NCBI GenBank assembly: GCA_003349885.1
Contig: QFXC01000011.1
Coordinates: forward strand, 672,865-736,864
Length of the DNA: 64,000 nucleotides
Source: an endosymbiont of Galathealinum brachiosum
Lineage (GTDB): Bacteria; Pseudomonadota; Gammaproteobacteria; SZUA-229
Direction: 5' to 3'
Position 1 is the stretch's first letter, and each line of letters opens with the position of its first letter. Shown one piece after another: positions 63,985 through 64,000 of the stretch. Position numbers and translations under genes: made by a program. A model generated the notes under the pieces. The model was not told the origin of the DNA. It worked only from the letters and a program-made list of their open reading frames with translations, and did no database searches.

Positions 63985-64000
63985 CGTCGTAAGTCGTAAG
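63985..64000. repeat. Heptamer repeat cut by the window end
   Basis: CGTCGTA, AGTCGTA and AG run to the last base. This is the same family as the other blocks; it lies upstream of the lipoprotein gene. Confidence 0.6.

Noticed and set aside
1..64000. tRNA, rRNA, complete IS elements or prophage genes
   Set aside because: None was visible on either strand.

Overview
The window looks like a chromosomal segment of a free-living gammaproteobacterium with fairly low GC. The main evidence is gene order. The run pyrC'-pyrB-pyrR-ruvX-algH-tonB-gshB (minus strand), divergent from pilG-pilH-pilI-pilJ-chpA-chpC (plus strand), is the arrangement known from Pseudomonas aeruginosa, here with an apbE gene added and with pilK and chpB absent. 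ftsE-ftsX near rpoH, rpsU divergent from tsaD, bioH-bioC and gltB-gltD also fit this class. I cannot name the genus.

Layout. 1-4074: spmB (cut by the window edge) and spmA, divergent from a tandem HtrA-like protein whose second protease half has lost its catalytic triad. 4274-10947: pyrimidine, DNA repair, TonB, ApbE and glutathione genes. 11165-21214: the Pil-Chp chemosensory system controlling type IV pili. 21252-25630: rsmE, metF, ahcY and metK in one direction, preceded at about 25800-25868 by a sequence matching the S-adenosylhomocysteine (SAH) riboswitch, with a REPIN-like double hairpin between metK and ahcY. 25962-28819: an EamA transporter and dnaG. 28985-35018: a compact unit of an ECF sigma factor, a membrane anti-sigma candidate whose periplasmic part is a DsrE-like domain, a secreted DsrE-like protein, an OprO/OprP-type porin and two orphan substrate-binding proteins. 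Three promoters in this unit share a GGAATA-type element, which suggests a small self-contained regulon. 35169-48528: housekeeping genes (gltD, gltB, galU, hemE, yqeY, rpsU, tsaD, plsY, bioH, bioC). 48540-49511: a small membrane protein and a GNAT acetyltransferase.

49700-54100 is a decaying chromosomal integron. It has a 43-codon remnant of the integrase start (plus strand), an attI-like junction, and a leftward array of cassettes separated by attC sites. Two attC sites are complete and about 127 bp long; four are short or degenerate. Cassette products include a large dienelactone-hydrolase-like protein, a four-helix membrane protein, two secreted proteins with PEP-CTERM-like tails (one frameshifted) and a broken gene. 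54273-59293 holds two overlapping genes for large exported proteins with DUF1566 (Lcl) domains, one with FN3 and calcium-binding repeats and one with a TolB-type propeller. 59653-63341 holds rpoH with a perfect CIRCE operator, a double-receiver protein with a dead first receiver, ftsX and ftsE. The window ends with an unknown lipoprotein.

A heptameric repeat family (AGTCGTA and variants) is scattered through 42.4-64 kb. It supplies the stop codons of tsaD and hemE and creates a false upstream start for galU. No tRNA, rRNA, CRISPR array, intact IS or prophage was seen. All functional calls come from reading motifs and gene order; no database search was possible.
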